Source of the DNA: Halorhodospira halophila
GTDB taxonomy: Bacteria > Pseudomonadota > Gammaproteobacteria > Nitrococcales > Halorhodospiraceae
Assembly: GCF_016653405.1 (NCBI RefSeq)
Contig: NZ_NHSN01000008.1
Coordinates: 1 to 64,000, forward strand
Length of the DNA stretch: 64,000 nucleotides
Direction: 5' to 3'
Every line of letters begins with the position of its first letter. Within the stretch, counting starts at the first letter, position 1. Under the pieces are notes generated by a model, which was not told where the DNA came from, ran no database searches, and saw only the letters and a list, made by a program, of their open reading frames with translations. Below are positions 19,081-29,811 of the stretch, one piece after another. Position numbers and translations under genes: made by a program.

Positions 19081-20336
19081 CAGGCCTCCTCCTCATCGTC
19101 GTCGCCCAGGACCATGCCGGCCGTCTCGGCCGGCCCCAGCTCCGCGGCGAGCAGCCGCTCGATCGCCGAGCCGTCGCGCCGGGTCAGGTTCGGCACGTAG
19201 CGCGAGTACACGGTGAAGAGCATCTTCGTGTCGCTATGCCCCATCTGCCGGGCGATCCACTCCGGCGACTCGCCCGAGGCGAGCCAGAGCGTGGCGGCGG
19301 TATGCCGGGTCTGGTACGGCCGGCGCCGGCGCAGGCCCACCGCCTCGAGGGTGGGATACCAGACGCGGTTGGAGAGGTTGTTGTACTGGATCGGCCCGCC
19401 CTTGGGGGACTGGAAGACGAAGGCCCGCTCGTCACCGCCGGTGCGCTCGTACTGCTTGCGCAGGGCGGCCTCGACCTGGCTGCTCATGTCGATGTAGCGC
19501 TCCGAGGCCGTCGTCTTGGTGGACTCGGCGTGCCGCCCCTTCACCAGGGTCTCGCGGACATGGATCTGCTTGCGCTCCAAGTCGACGTAGCGCCAACGCA
19601 GGCCGTCGATCTCCGAGGTCCGCAGACCGGTGAAGAAGCGCACCAGGAAGTACTCCCGGTAGGTGGCGTCGACCGTCTCGAGGAAGCGCTTCACCTCCTC
19701 GAGCGACAGCGGATCGATCTCGGTCCGCCCCTGGCGCAACGGCTTGATCGCCTCAGCAGGATTGGTAACTTCGTAACGGTCGGCGGCTTCCGCAAGGATC
19801 TGTCGCAAGAGCGCCATGACCTGGTTCACGCGACTCGGCGACAGGGCCCTCCTCTGGCTATCGCTTGGTGCTTTGGCGAGCTTGGCGCGATAGTCGAGGA
19901 GCTCTCCCTTCGTGAAGTCGCCGACCCTCTTCTGCCCGAAGGCCGGCAGCAGGTGCTTGTTGAGGATGTCCCGGACCTTGTCCTGATAGGACGGCTTCCA
20001 GGTCACCTCATACTGGTGCAGCCACTCCTCAACGAAGGTCGAGAAGGTCGGCGTCTCCTCTCCAGCCTCAGCAGTCCGCCCGGCGGTGACGGCCTGCACC
20101 GAGGAAGCACTCTCCTGCGACGCCGCCGCGAACTTGTTGGCTCGGGGGCTGCTCGGGAAGTACGCCGCGTAGTCGAACGTCCCTAGCTCGATCTCCGCCT
20201 CGATCTTGCGCAGGACCTGCTCCATGCGCTTGCGGTTGGCGCGGGTATCCTTGAGCCGGGTGTACTCGCGACACCGCACCCCCTTGTACCTGAAGTCGAA
20301 GAACAGGTAGCCCTTGCGCTCTCTCACGCTAGCCAT
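19080..20336 (-). CDS. Tyrosine recombinase (island integrase)
   Basis: A 418-residue phage-type integrase. Start ATG 20336 (MASVRERKGYLFFDFRYKG) gives an N-terminal arm-binding domain of the DUF3596 type, then a SAM-like core-binding domain (about 115-215) and a catalytic domain with Arg in LRTSEIDGL, the RHTAATL box, GHSDTKM and the nucleophile region YSRYV. It overlaps the excisionase-like gene by 13 bases. It should insert and excise the island, whose left end is not in view. The acidic tail (GDDDEEEA) fits a salt-adapted host. Confidence 0.92.
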   Translation of the reverse strand: MASVRERKGYLFFDFRYKGVRCREYTRLKDTRANRKRMEQVLRKIEAEIELGTFDYAAYFPSSPRANKFAAASQESASSVQAVTAGRTAEAGEETPTFSTFVEEWLHQYEVTWKPSYQDKVRDILNKHLLPAFGQKRVGDFTKGELLDYRAKLAKAPSDSQRRALSPSRVNQVMALLRQILAEAADRYEVTNPAEAIKPLRQGRTEIDPLSLEEVKRFLETVDATYREYFLVRFFTGLRTSEIDGLRWRYVDLERKQIHVRETLVKGRHAESTKTTASERYIDMSSQVEAALRKQYERTGGDERAFVFQSPKGGPIQYNNLSNRVWYPTLEAVGLRRRRPYQTRHTAATLWLASGESPEWIARQMGHSDTKMLFTVYSRYVPNLTRRDGSAIERLLAAELGPAETAGMVLGDDDEEEA

Positions 20337-20569
20337 GGCAAATCCCCCCCAGACACCATCGGAATCCCCTGCTGTGCGACCTGGCTCGGGCCCAGCATCA
20401 GCTCCTCGATCGGCTCCCACAGGTACACCACGCGACGCCCGTTGAAGGGGCGGATGTAGTGAACCCCCTCAATGAACTCGCGATCCCTCAGGACCTCGTT
20501 GATGTAGCGCGCGCAGTAGGGGATGCGCTCGGATAGCTGCCTTGCCGAGAGGTAGGTATACTGCTGCAT
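20324..20569 (-). CDS. Excisionase-like HTH protein
   Basis: An 81-residue protein (SARQLSERIPYCARYINEVL, then a basic wing around GRRVVYLW) that resembles small winged-helix excisionase or AlpA-like proteins. It sits just upstream of, and overlaps, the integrase. Such proteins steer integrase toward excision and may regulate it. Its promoter must lie in the ~100-base divergent region shared with the Cro/CI-type gene. Confidence 0.7.
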   Translation of the reverse strand: MQQYTYLSARQLSERIPYCARYINEVLRDREFIEGVHYIRPFNGRRVVYLWEPIEELMLGPSQVAQQGIPMVSGGDLPWLA

Positions 20570-20613
20570 CGTCTTAGCCCTCGTTTGTGCCTACAGGGAA
20601 CACCTTACTACGC

Positions 20614-20638
20614 CTTTGGTGCCTGTCAAGCACTAAAG
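20614..20638. promoter_or_regulatory. 25-bp near-perfect palindrome, likely operator
   Basis: Half-sites CTTTGGTGCC and its mirror AGCACTAAAG surround a TGTCA centre; reading both strands, 21 of 25 positions are symmetric. It lies midway between the excisionase-like gene and the divergent Cro/CI-type gene. A related half-site (TTTGTGCCTA) occurs at about 20584-20593. Best reading: operator of the divergent regulator. Confidence 0.6.
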
Positions 20639-20667
20639 AGTCATACAAGCACACCGGGAGAGGGACT

Positions 20668-20925
20668 GTGATCAGGTTCCGACTGCGGGAAAGGATCTCG
20701 GACCGAGAGTTCGAGCTAGGGCGCCGGATAACCTTGAGCGAGATCGCCACAAAGACAGGGATCAATAGGACCGTGCTGTCCAAGATGTCTGGCCCACGGG
20801 GCTACAACACCACGACCGATGTCCTGGAGCGGCTATGCCGCTACTTCGGCTGCCAGGTGGGAGACCTTGTGGAGTACGTGCCGGACGACCCGGAGGCCTC
20901 GGAAGAGGACGAGGGCCCTTCTTAA
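20668..20925 (+). CDS. Cro/CI-type HTH regulator
   Basis: An 85-residue protein starting at GTG 20668, chosen because GAGAGGGA precedes it by a few bases and the frame upstream does not look coded. It carries an HTH of the XRE/HTH_26 type (LSEIATKTGINRTVLSKM near 27-44), then LCRYFGCQVGDLVEYV, the classic end of that fold, and an acidic tail. It is divergent from the excisionase/integrase operon and probably binds the palindrome between them to control excision. Confidence 0.75.
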   Translation: MIRFRLRERISDREFELGRRITLSEIATKTGINRTVLSKMSGPRGYNTTTDVLERLCRYFGCQVGDLVEYVPDDPEASEEDEGPS

Positions 20926-20984
20926 GGTGGTGCTCACAGTTTCAGTCGCCCTAGCCGGCCGGCCTAAGGCCCAGGGCTCAGCTC

Positions 20985-21017
20985 GGGCCCATTTTGGGCC
21001 CCAGATGGGCCCAACCC
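20985..21017. repeat. Three GGGCCC repeats at exact 11-bp spacing (arm-type site candidate)
   Basis: GGGCCC occurs at 20985, 20996 and 21007, each followed by A or C. An exact one-turn spacing of three short repeats between the regulator and the tRNA resembles arm-type integrase binding sites at an attachment end. No gene is seen from 20926 to 21179 apart from these repeats and the tRNA promoter. Confidence 0.45.
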
Positions 21018-21134
21018 CACTAAAAGAAAGGTTTTTGGGGGCTACGTGACCTAGACCGCCCCCTTTGCCCCTATGCCTACGCAGTGCTCAGGGCAACAAA
21101 AGGATCCTTTAAGTTCAGATAGTTGCACGATCTG

Positions 21135-21162
21135 TTGACATGCGTCCGGGAGCCTGTAGAAT
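21135..21162 (+). promoter_or_regulatory. sigma-70-type promoter of tRNA-Val
   Basis: A perfect TTGACA at 21135-21140 and TAGAAT at 21157-21162, 16 bp apart, sit 17 bases before the mature tRNA start. Confidence 0.75.
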
Positions 21163-21179
21163 GCCCAAGCGTAGTCAAC

Positions 21180-21256
21180 AGGCGCGTAGCTCAGCTGGTT
21201 AGAGCGCCACCTTGACATGGTGGAGGTCGGTGGTTCGAGTCCACTCGCGCCTACCA
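21180..21256 (+). tRNA. tRNA-Val (GAC)
   Basis: A 77-base cloverleaf: acceptor AGGCGCG pairs with CGCGCCU, the anticodon arm CCACC-UUGACAU-GGUGG gives anticodon GAC, the T-arm loop is GGUUCGAGUCC-like and CCA is encoded. It stands between the integrase island (its 5' side) and thrS (its 3' side). Confidence 0.95.
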
Positions 21257-21266
21257 GATACGCTGC

Positions 21267-21317
21267 ACTGCGCCCGGTCGCGACCCCTGACTGCAGGGAT
21301 ATCGCGCCGGGCGCAGT
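21267..21317 (+). terminator. Long hairpin between tRNA-Val and thrS
   Basis: The arms ACTGCGCCCGG (21267-21277) and CCGGGCGCAGT (21307-21317) are exact complements over 11 bp, with a smaller CCCTG/CAGGG hairpin between them. There is no T-run after it, so it may be a rho-assisted tRNA end, or a leader structure for thrS, whose product represses its own mRNA in E. coli. Confidence 0.5.
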
Positions 21318-21367
21318 CATTCATGCACGTGGCCCCTCGTATCGGTCACCACTGTGGAGGCTCAGCC

Positions 21368-23290
21368 ATGCCCGCCATCACCCTCCCCGACGGCTCCGTC
21401 AAGCAGTTCGATCACCCGGTCACCACCCGCGAGATCGCCGAGTCCATCGGCCGCAAGCTGGCCAAGGACGCCATCGTCGGCCGTGTCGACGGTGAACTGG
21501 TCGATCTCGACCGCCCCATCGAGCACGATGCGCGCGTGGAGATCGTCACCGCCAACGACCCGGACGGGCTCGACGTGATCCGCCACTCCACCGCCCACCT
21601 GATGGCCCAGGCGGTGAAGCAGATCCACCCCGAGATGCAGGTGACCATCGGGCCGACGGTGGACAACGGCTTCTACTACGACTTCGCCGGTGAGCACTCC
21701 CTCTCGGAAGACGAGCTGGAAGCGATCGAACAGCGCATGAGCGAGCTGGCTGAGGCCGACCAGCCCGTGGAGCGCGAGGTCTGGGACCGGGCGGCTGCCC
21801 GGCAGTTTTTCCTTGAGCAGGGCGAGACGTACAAGGCCCAGATCATCGACGACCTGCCCGAGAGCGAGACCATCACGGTCTATCGCCAGGGCGATTTCGC
21901 CGATCTGTGCCGCGGCCCCCATGTGCCGAGCACCGGCCGGCTGAAGGCGTTCAAGCTGACCAAGGTGGCCGGCGCCTACTGGCGCGGCGACCAGAACAAC
22001 GAGATGCTCCAGCGCGTTTACGGCACCGCCTGGCCGGACCGCAAGCAGCTCAAGGCCTACCTGGACCGCCTGGCCGAGGCCGAGCGGCGCGACCACCGGC
22101 GGCTGGGCCGGACCCAGGATCTCTTCCACGTCCAAGAGGAGTCGCCGGGGATGGTGTTCTGGCACCCGCGCGGCTGGCGCCTCTACTTGGAGGTCCAAGA
22201 GTACATCCGCCAGCTGATGCGCGAGAACGGCTACCAGGAGATCCACACCCCGATGCTGGTGGACCGCAGCCTGTGGGAGCGCTCCGGCCACTGGGCGATG
22301 TTCGCCGACAACATGTTCGTCACCGAGTCCGAATCGCGGCACTACGCGGTCAAGCCGATGAACTGCCCGTGCCACGTGGAGGTCTTCAAGCAGGGCCTGA
22401 AGAGCTACCGGGACCTGCCGCTGCGCCTGGCGGAGTTCGGCTCCTGCCACCGCAACGAGCCCTCGGGCACGCTGCACGGGCTCATGCGGGTACGCGGCTT
22501 CGTCCAGGACGATGCCCACATCTTCTGCACCGAGAACCAGATCCAGGAGGAGGTCCGCACCTTCATCGATCTGGTCTACCGCGCCTACCGGGACTTCGGT
22601 TTCGACGATGTGCTCATCGCCCTCTCCACCCGCCCGGACGAGCGGGTCGGCGACGATGCGCTCTGGGACAAGGCCGAGTCGGCGCTGGCCACGGCGCTGG
22701 AAACGCACGGGCTCGACTATACCCTGCAGCCCGGCGAAGGGGCCTTCTACGGGCCGAAGATCGAGTTCTCGCTGCGCGACTGCCTGGAGCGCGTCTGGCA
22801 ACTGGGCACCATCCAGGTGGACTTCTCCATGCCGGGCCGGCTGGGGGCACAGTTCGTCGATGACGACGGCGAGCGGCGTACGCCGGTGATGCTCCACCGG
22901 GCCATCCTCGGCTCCCTGGAGCGGTTCATCGGCATCCTCATCGAGCACTACGGGGGCGCCCTACCCACCTGGCTGGCTCCAGTCCAGGCGGTGGTGCTCA
23001 ACATCACCGACCGCCAGGGCGATTACGCCCGCGATGTGGAGAGACGGCTGCTCGAAGCCGGTTTCCGCGCCGAGGCCGACTTGAGGAACGAGAAGATCGG
23101 CTATAAAATCCGCGAGCATACGTTGCAGAAGGTTCCCTACATGCTGGTTCTTGGGGACCGGGAGCTGGAAAGCGGTACGGTGGCCGTCCGCCACCGCGAC
23201 GGCACCGACCTCGGCTCCATGGAACTGGAAGAGCTCGTATCGCGGCTTGGTAACGATATCGCGGGTCACGGGCGCGAACAGGAGGATTAG
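21368..23290 (+). CDS. thrS: Threonyl-tRNA synthetase
   Basis: A 640-residue class II synthetase. Order of domains: TGS (1-60), editing/SAD domain with HSTAH near 73, catalytic core with the zinc Cys in [10 protein letters not shown], motif 2 around SCHRNEPSG, motif 3 [16 protein letters not shown], and the anticodon-binding domain (from about 540). ATG 21368 follows GGAGG by nine bases; upstream frames run through the tRNA and are rejected. The stop lies three bases before the infC start. Confidence 0.97.
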   Translation: MPAITLPDGSVKQFDHPVTTREIAESIGRKLAKDAIVGRVDGELVDLDRPIEHDARVEIVTANDPDGLDVIRHSTAHLMAQAVKQIHPEMQVTIGPTVDNGFYYDFAGEHSLSEDELEAIEQRMSELAEADQPVEREVWDRAAARQFFLEQGETYKAQIIDDLPESETITVYRQGDFADLCRGPHVPSTGRLKAFKLTKVAGAYWRGDQNNEMLQRVYGTAWPDRKQLKAYLDRLAEAERRDHRRLGRTQDLFHVQEESPGMVFWHPRGWRLYLEVQEYIRQLMRENGYQEIHTPMLVDRSLWERSGHWAMFADNMFVTESESRHYAVKPMNCPCHVEVFKQGLKSYRDLPLRLAEFGSCHRNEPSGTLHGLMRVRGFVQDDAHIFCTENQIQEEVRTFIDLVYRAYRDFGFDDVLIALSTRPDERVGDDALWDKAESALATALETHGLDYTLQPGEGAFYGPKIEFSLRDCLERVWQLGTIQVDFSMPGRLGAQFVDDDGERRTPVMLHRAILGSLERFIGILIEHYGGALPTWLAPVQAVVLNITDRQGDYARDVERRLLEAGFRAEADLRNEKIGYKIREHTLQKVPYMLVLGDRELESGTVAVRHRDGTDLGSMELEELVSRLGNDIAGHGREQED

Positions 23291-23293
23291 AGG

Positions 23294-23842
23294 ATCGCAA
23301 CGAGACCGAAACGCGGGCGTGGCGGCGGCGGCGACAACCGCCGGATCAACGAGCAGATCACGGTACCGCAGGTGCGGTTGATCGGTTCGGACGGCGAACA
23401 GGTCGGCGTGCTGCCCACCGAAGACGCCCTTGCGCAAGCCGAAAACGAGGGACTCGATCTTGTGGAAATCGATGGCAACGCGGACCCGCCGGTCTGCCGT
23501 GCCATGGACTACGGCAAGTTCAAGTTCGAGCAGAGTAAGAAGCAGCAGGCGGCGCGCAAGAAGCAAAAGCAGATTCAGGTCAAGGAGGTCAAGTTCCGTC
23601 CGGGCACGGACGAGGGCGACTTCCAGGTCAAGCTTCGCAACCTGCGCCGGTTCCTCGAGGAAGGCGACAAGGCGAAGGTGACGATCCGCTTCCGCGGCCG
23701 GGAGATGGCGCACCAAGAGCTCGGCAAGCGCCTGCTGGACCGGCTCGAGGAAGAGCTCAGCGATGTCGGTACCGTGGACCAGCGGCCGCGAATGGAAGGG
23801 CGGCTGATGGTCATGATGATGAGCCCGCGCAAGGGCAAGTAA
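23294..23842 (+). CDS. infC: Translation initiation factor IF-3, AUC start
   Basis: The full IF3 frame ([11 protein letters not shown], then NRRINEQI) opens at ATC 23294. AGGAGG at 23280-23285 lies eight bases before it, and no ATG or GTG gives a complete N terminus; the first in-frame ATG-like codons come after the conserved RINEQI segment. IF3 discriminates against non-AUG starts, and infC in E. coli uses AUU to limit its own synthesis, so AUC fits the same feedback. The product would be 182 residues, the usual size. Confidence 0.92.
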   Translation: MATRPKRGRGGGGDNRRINEQITVPQVRLIGSDGEQVGVLPTEDALAQAENEGLDLVEIDGNADPPVCRAMDYGKFKFEQSKKQQAARKKQKQIQVKEVKFRPGTDEGDFQVKLRNLRRFLEEGDKAKVTIRFRGREMAHQELGKRLLDRLEEELSDVGTVDQRPRMEGRLMVMMMSPRKGK

Positions 23843-23921
23843 GGTGTCGAACCACGCTGCGGGCGCGTACCGCTAGTCAGGCGGCGCGCTCGCTTCTTTT
23901 TGTGATGAGGGGGAGGCAGTC

Positions 23922-24116
23922 ATGCCCAAGCTCAAGACCAACCGTGGCGCAGCGAAGCGCTTCAAGGTGAAGGCCTCCGGCCGGATCACCCGCGCGCGCT
24001 CCAACCACAGCCACATCCTGACCAAGAAGGACCCGAAGCGGAAGCGCCGTCTGCGCGAGCTGACTGAGGTCCACGCGAGCGATGCGCCGATGGTCCGGCG
24101 CATGGTCGCCAAGTAA
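23922..24116 (+). CDS. rpmI: Ribosomal protein bL35
   Basis: A 64-residue protein opening [16 protein letters not shown], typical L35, rich in Lys/Arg, ending MVRRMVAK. It has GGGGGAGG before the ATG and lies between infC and rplT as in most gammaproteobacteria. The 80-base infC-rpmI gap may hold the repression target of L20 known in E. coli, but I see no clear structure. Confidence 0.97.
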   Translation: MPKLKTNRGAAKRFKVKASGRITRARSNHSHILTKKDPKRKRRLRELTEVHASDAPMVRRMVAK

Positions 24117-24134
24117 ACACGGGAGCGTTCTTCC

Positions 24135-25543
<1,409 letters not shown>

Positions 25544-25546
25544 ACC

Positions 25547-27925
25547 ATGCGTGTAAGTGAGCAGTGGCTGCGCGAGTGGGTGAACCCGTCGCTCTCGACC
25601 GAGGCGCTGGCCGAGGCACTGACCATGGCCGGCCTCGAGGTGGATGCCATCGAGCCCGCCGCCCCGGCCTTCACTGGTGTGGTGGTCGGCTCGATCGTCG
25701 ACTGCCGGCCCCACCCCGAGGCCGACCGCCTCCAAGTCTGCGACGTGGACGCCGGCGGCGAGCGCCTGGAGGTCGTCTGCGGTGCCCCGAACGCGCGCCC
25801 CGGCCTGAGCGCGCCGCTGGCGCGTGCCGGCGCGGAGCTCCCGGGCGGCCTGCAGGTCCAGGCCGCCGAGGTGCGCGGCGTAGCCTCGGCGGGCATGCTC
25901 TGCTCGGCCAGCGAGTTGGGCCTGAGCGACGAGGCCGACGGGCTGCTGGAGCTGCCCGAGAGCCTCGCCCCCGGGAGCGATCTGCGCCAGGCCCTGGCGC
26001 TGGATGACACCGTCCTCGAGATCGACCTCACACCGAACCGCGCGGATTGCCTGGGCATGATCGGTATCGCGCGGGACGTGGCGGCACGCACCGGGGCCGA
26101 GATGCACACCGCCGAGCCGCAGGCCGTGCCGGCGGCCTGCGACGAGCAACTGCCGATCACCCTGGAGGCCGAGGCGGACTGCCCGCGCTACACCGGCCGG
26201 GTGATCCGCGATGTCGATCCGCAGGCGCCCACACCGATCTGGATGCGCGAGCGTCTGCGCCGCGCCGGGATCCGGAGCGTCTCGGCGCTGGTGGATATCA
26301 CCAACTACGTCATGCTCGAGTACGGTCAGCCGTTGCACGCCTTCGACCTCGACCGCCTGAGCCCGCCGGTGACCGCCCGTCGCGCGCGCGCCGGCGAGAC
26401 GCTGACGCTGCTCGGCGGCGAGCAGGTGGAGCTCGACGAAGGCGTGCTTGTCATCGCCGATGCTTCCGGCCCCGTGGCCTTCGCCGGCGTGATGGGTGGC
26501 GAGCCCACCGCCGTGGGCGACGCGACCACAGGCATCTTCCTCGAAGCAGCCCATTTCCATCCGGCCACCATCGCCGGTCGGGCCCGACGCTACGGCCTGC
26601 ATACGGACTCCTCCCACCGGTTCGAGCGCGGCGTGGACTTCGAGACGCCCCGTGCCGCCAGCGAGCGCGCCACGCAGCTGGTGCTGAGCATCTGTGGCGG
26701 CCGCCCAGGGCCGATCAACGAGGTCGTGGCCGCCGACGCCCTGCCCCGCCGCGCGCCCATCGAACTGCGCCGCGAGCGCCTTGAAGGCCTGCTCGGCTGG
26801 TCCATCGAAGAGCAACAGGTCAGCGGCATGCTCCAGCGCCTGGGCACGCGCCCGGAATCCACTGAGGCTGGCTGGCGCGTCCAGCCGCCGAGCTGGCGCT
26901 TCGACATGGAGCGCGAGGTGGACCTCATTGAGGAGGTGGCCCGCCTCTACGGCTTCGACAACGTCCCCGAACGCCCCCTGCGCGCGCCGCTGCACGTAGC
27001 CGCGGCCCCAGAGCAGCAGCTCGACGACCGGCCCCTGCGCACGACGCTGGTCGAGCGTGGCTACTTCGAGGCCATTAATTACGCCTTCGTCGATCCGCAG
27101 CTCCAGCAGCGCCTCGATCCCGAGGCCGAGGGGCTGCCGCTGGCCAACCCGCTGTCGGCAGAGCTGGCGGTGATGCGCACCTCGCTCTGGCCCGGCCTGC
27201 TGATGGCTGCGCAGCGCAATCAGCACCGCCAACACGAACGGGTCCGGCTGTTCGAGTGCGGGCGCACCTTCCGCGGCCACCTCGACGACCTGGCCCAGAC
27301 ACCGATGCTCGCCGGCGTGGCCGCCGGCCCCCGTTACGCCGAGCAGTGGGATGCACCGCGGCGGTCGGTGGATTTCTTCGACGTCAAGGCGGACCTCGAG
27401 GCACTGATCGCCCAGACCGGCGAGCCCGCCTCGTTCACCTTCGAGCCGGCACAGCACGTGGCCCTGCATCCGGGTCAGTGCGCGCGGATCCTGCGTGACG
27501 ACAGCCCGGTCGGCTGGCTCGGGACCCTGCACCCGGAGCACGCCGACGCCTTGGAGCTCCACGGCGCCCCCGTGCTCTTCGAGATCACGCTTGAGGCGCT
27601 CAGCCGCGCCGCGCTGCCGCGTTTCCAGCCCATCTCGCGGTATCCGTCGATCCGGCGTGACCTGGCGGTACTCGTCGACGATAACGTGCCTGCCGGGGCG
27701 TTGCTTCGCACCGCCCGCGATGCGGCCGGGACGTACGCCGTCGGCAGCCGACTGTTCGACGTCTACCGGGGCAAAGGGGTCCCTGAAGGCCAGAAAAGCG
27801 TTGCCATGGGCTTGATTTTACAGGATTATTCGCGCACGCTTACGGATCGCGACGTCGATGACGTCATGGCGGGGGTGGTTTCCCGCCTGCAGCAACAGTT
27901 CGGAGCGAGCCTGAGAGGGGAGTAA
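25547..27925 (+). CDS. pheT: Phenylalanyl-tRNA synthetase beta subunit
   Basis: A 792-residue beta subunit with the expected order: EMAP-type tRNA-binding domain (about 40-150, [11 protein letters not shown]), B3/B4 editing domain (about 200-400), B5 domain (about 400-475), catalytic-like core, and the C-terminal FDX-ACB anticodon-binding domain ([17 protein letters not shown]). The stop lies one base before the ihfA start. Confidence 0.97.
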   Translation: MRVSEQWLREWVNPSLSTEALAEALTMAGLEVDAIEPAAPAFTGVVVGSIVDCRPHPEADRLQVCDVDAGGERLEVVCGAPNARPGLSAPLARAGAELPGGLQVQAAEVRGVASAGMLCSASELGLSDEADGLLELPESLAPGSDLRQALALDDTVLEIDLTPNRADCLGMIGIARDVAARTGAEMHTAEPQAVPAACDEQLPITLEAEADCPRYTGRVIRDVDPQAPTPIWMRERLRRAGIRSVSALVDITNYVMLEYGQPLHAFDLDRLSPPVTARRARAGETLTLLGGEQVELDEGVLVIADASGPVAFAGVMGGEPTAVGDATTGIFLEAAHFHPATIAGRARRYGLHTDSSHRFERGVDFETPRAASERATQLVLSICGGRPGPINEVVAADALPRRAPIELRRERLEGLLGWSIEEQQVSGMLQRLGTRPESTEAGWRVQPPSWRFDMEREVDLIEEVARLYGFDNVPERPLRAPLHVAAAPEQQLDDRPLRTTLVERGYFEAINYAFVDPQLQQRLDPEAEGLPLANPLSAELAVMRTSLWPGLLMAAQRNQHRQHERVRLFECGRTFRGHLDDLAQTPMLAGVAAGPRYAEQWDAPRRSVDFFDVKADLEALIAQTGEPASFTFEPAQHVALHPGQCARILRDDSPVGWLGTLHPEHADALELHGAPVLFEITLEALSRAALPRFQPISRYPSIRRDLAVLVDDNVPAGALLRTARDAAGTYAVGSRLFDVYRGKGVPEGQKSVAMGLILQDYSRTLTDRDVDDVMAGVVSRLQQQFGASLRGE

Positions 27926-27926
27926 G

Positions 27927-28232
27927 ATGTCGCTGACCAAGGCGGATATGGCCGAGCGGCTCTTCGAAGAGGTCGGCCTGAACAAGCGGGAGGCCAAGGA
28001 GCTGGTCGAACTCTTCTTCGAGGAGATCCGCACCGCCCTCGAAAACGGCGAGCCGGTCAAGCTCTCGAGCTTCGGCAACTTCGAGCTGCGCGACAAGAAC
28101 GAGCGGCCTGGCCGCAACCCCAAGACCGGGGAAGAGATCCCCATTTCCGCCCGGCGCGTGGTGACCTTCCGCCCCGGCCAGAAGCTCAAGAGCCGCGTCG
28201 AGAGCTATGCCGGAACCCGAGAAGAGCAGTGA
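27927..28232 (+). CDS. ihfA: Integration host factor alpha subunit
   Basis: A 101-residue DNA-bending protein opening [15 protein letters not shown], with the arm tip [12 protein letters not shown] of IHF-alpha. The pheT-ihfA order is the standard gammaproteobacterial one and separates it from HU. IHF is also the host factor used by many tyrosine integrases, including those that could act at the two island ends here. Confidence 0.96.
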   Translation: MSLTKADMAERLFEEVGLNKREAKELVELFFEEIRTALENGEPVKLSSFGNFELRDKNERPGRNPKTGEEIPISARRVVTFRPGQKLKSRVESYAGTREEQ

Positions 28233-28569
28233 TGGCGAACTGCCGCCGATCCCGTCGAAGCGGTACTTCACCATCGGCGAGGTTAGCCAGCTGTGTGCGG
28301 TCAAGCCCCACGTCCTGCGCTACTGGGAGCAGGAGTTTCCCCAGCTGAGACCGGTCAAGCGCCGCGGTAACCGGCGCTACTACCAGCGTCACGATGTCAT
28401 ACTGATCCGCCGCATCCGCGCCCTGCTCTACGAGGAGGGTTTCACCATCGGCGGTGCCCGCCAAAAGCTCGAGAGCGGCGAAGAGCGCGAGGACGTGGCC
28501 CAGAGCCAGCAGATCATCCGGCAGATGCGCATCGAGCTCGAGGGCGTGCTCAACATCCTCAAGCGCTGA
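28207..28569 (+). CDS. MerR-family regulator adjacent to ihfA
   Basis: A 120-residue protein with a MerR winged helix ([20 protein letters not shown] near 19-38) followed by a short helix, no ligand domain. It overlaps ihfA by 26 bases. This conserved neighbour of ihfA is of unknown target; it is not one of the named metal regulators. Confidence 0.9.
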   Translation: MPEPEKSSDGELPPIPSKRYFTIGEVSQLCAVKPHVLRYWEQEFPQLRPVKRRGNRRYYQRHDVILIRRIRALLYEEGFTIGGARQKLESGEEREDVAQSQQIIRQMRIELEGVLNILKR

Positions 28570-28573
28570 TCCC

Positions 28574-28602
28574 TTGTGCGACGCGGTCTCGATCCGTATA
28601 CT
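28574..28602 (+). promoter_or_regulatory. Promoter of tRNA-Pro
   Basis: TTGTGC (28574-28579) and TATACT (28597-28602), spaced 17 bp, end 13 bases before the tRNA. Confidence 0.6.
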
Positions 28603-28615
28603 TTGCGGCCTAAGT

Positions 28616-28692
28616 CGGGGCGTGGCGCAGTCTGGTAGCGCACCTGCATGGGGTGCAGGGGGTCGCAGGTTCAAATCCTGCCGCCCCGACCA
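28616..28692 (+). tRNA. tRNA-Pro (GGG)
   Basis: A 77-base cloverleaf: acceptor CGGGGCG pairs with CGCCCCG, anticodon arm CUGCA-UGGGG-UGCAG region gives GGG, T-arm GCAGG-UUCAAAU-CCUGC and an encoded CCA. Phage sequence begins right after it, so its 3' half is the likely attachment core. Confidence 0.95.
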
Positions 28693-28727
28693 TATATTCA
28701 AGCACTTACCGGACCCGCGACCAGGGC

Positions 28728-28760
28728 GGGTCAAAACTGGGACAAAACCGGGACAAAACG
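28728..28760. repeat. Three tandem 11-bp repeats at prophage edge (arm-type site candidate)
   Basis: GGGTCAAAACT, GGGACAAAACC and GGGACAAAACG follow each other without gaps, 36 bases after the tRNA-Pro end. Tandem one-turn repeats beside a tRNA attachment site are what arm-type integrase binding sites look like. The integrase itself is not in view and would be at the right end. Confidence 0.6.
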
Positions 28761-28783
28761 GCCGGACGTCAGGGAAGACGCCT

Positions 28784-29203
28784 ATGATTGACGAAACCTA
28801 CCTGCTCAACCTCCTGCGCGAGCTTCGGGTCACCGGAGGGTATCAGGGCATGGGCTCAACGGATCTGGCTGACAGGCTGGGCGCTTTTGAGTACGAGCCG
28901 GAAGACGGAGAAGAAGAGCCCCACAAGTTCCGATACCACATAGAATCCGCTCTTCAGGCAGGCCTCATAACGACCGGGGATGGAAGCACGAACTGGGGGC
29001 TGAAGGTCGGAGCGGACGGTCATTGGCAAGTGGCTAACAAAACGCTCTGGCTTTCTCCCCACGGCGACCATGCTCTTCGGCAGCTTGAAACGCCACAAGG
29101 GATGCAGGCTTTTCGTGACGGTGTTGCGAAGGGCGGGGCAGCCGCTGGGTCCGAAGCTATCCGTCAAGCTGTGTCTTACATGGCGCGCGTCGTAACCGGA
29201 TAA
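28784..29203 (+). CDS. Hypothetical protein, possibly DUF2513-like
   Basis: A 139-residue protein starting MIDETYLLNLLRELR. The first 80 residues resemble small 'winged' DUF2513-type phage proteins in which a helix is followed by a FxYHIESALQAGLI segment, a weak likeness. It is the first gene of the prophage left edge, on the strand opposite the late operon. Function unknown. Confidence 0.55.
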   Translation: MIDETYLLNLLRELRVTGGYQGMGSTDLADRLGAFEYEPEDGEEEPHKFRYHIESALQAGLITTGDGSTNWGLKVGADGHWQVANKTLWLSPHGDHALRQLETPQGMQAFRDGVAKGGAAAGSEAIRQAVSYMARVVTG

Positions 29204-29300
29204 CTGAAGCGAAGGGAGTTGGTCGCTCCCGCGGCCCGTTTCCATGGCGCGCCAGCCTATGTAAAGGTGATGGCTCTAGCCTTTGCAGAAGGACCTGCCG

Positions 29301-29807
29301 ATGAAGAGACTTCTCGCCCTCGCGCCCATTGCCCTGGTTTCCATGTCGGCGCACGCAGGGCATGGGATGTTTTCCCTACAGTACTCCGCGCTCTCCTATA
29401 CGGACGAATGGTCCGGCCAGGAGCTGAACCCCGACGCGGCAGTGGTTCGAGCAGGGCACCTGCCTACCGAGCACGTCGGGATCGAAGGCCGGCTCGGGAT
29501 CGGACTCAGAGACGAGACAGTCGGCGCCGCCGAGGTAGGGCTTTCCCATCTTCTCGGGGTCTACGGGCAGGCGCGCGCGCCCTTTGATCCCGTCACACCG
29601 TACTTCGTGGCCGGGCTTACGAGAGCCCAGGCCGAGTTTTCGGATCCAGGCGGGTCAATGACGGAGGCGGACTCCGGCTTCTCTTTCGGGGTAGGAGTCG
29701 ATATCGTCCCAGACGATCTCGGCCTCAACCTTGAGTACATGCAGTACCTGGACGAAACTGGGTACGAGTTCGAGGCCTTTTCCGCCGGGCTGGTCGTCAT
29801 ATGGTGA
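29301..29807 (+). CDS. Small outer-membrane beta-barrel protein (lysogenic-conversion candidate)
   Basis: A 168-residue protein starting at ATG 29301, with AGAAGGA twelve bases before. It has a clear signal peptide (MKRLLALAPIALVSMSAHA) and then alternating strands typical of OmpX/Ail/Lom-type eight-strand barrels, ending in an aromatic residue (VVIW) as barrel proteins do. Phage-encoded barrels can alter the lysogen surface or block superinfection. An expressed role in the lysogen is inferred from its position at the prophage edge, outside and opposite the late operon. Confidence 0.65.
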   Translation: MKRLLALAPIALVSMSAHAGHGMFSLQYSALSYTDEWSGQELNPDAAVVRAGHLPTEHVGIEGRLGIGLRDETVGAAEVGLSHLLGVYGQARAPFDPVTPYFVAGLTRAQAEFSDPGGSMTEADSGFSFGVGVDIVPDDLGLNLEYMQYLDETGYEFEAFSAGLVVIW

Positions 29808-29811
29808 GCGG

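Noticed and set aside
21180-21256. tRNA-Val as attachment site of the integrase island
   Set aside because: The island lies on the 5' side of the tRNA and thrS directly on its 3' side, the reverse of the usual tRNA 3'-end insertion. No duplicated tRNA 3' fragment is visible. The attachment core may be in the 21018-21130 gap instead.
28728-28760. Tandem 11-bp repeats as a CRISPR array
   Set aside because: Units are 11 bp, contiguous, without spacers, and there are no cas genes in the window.
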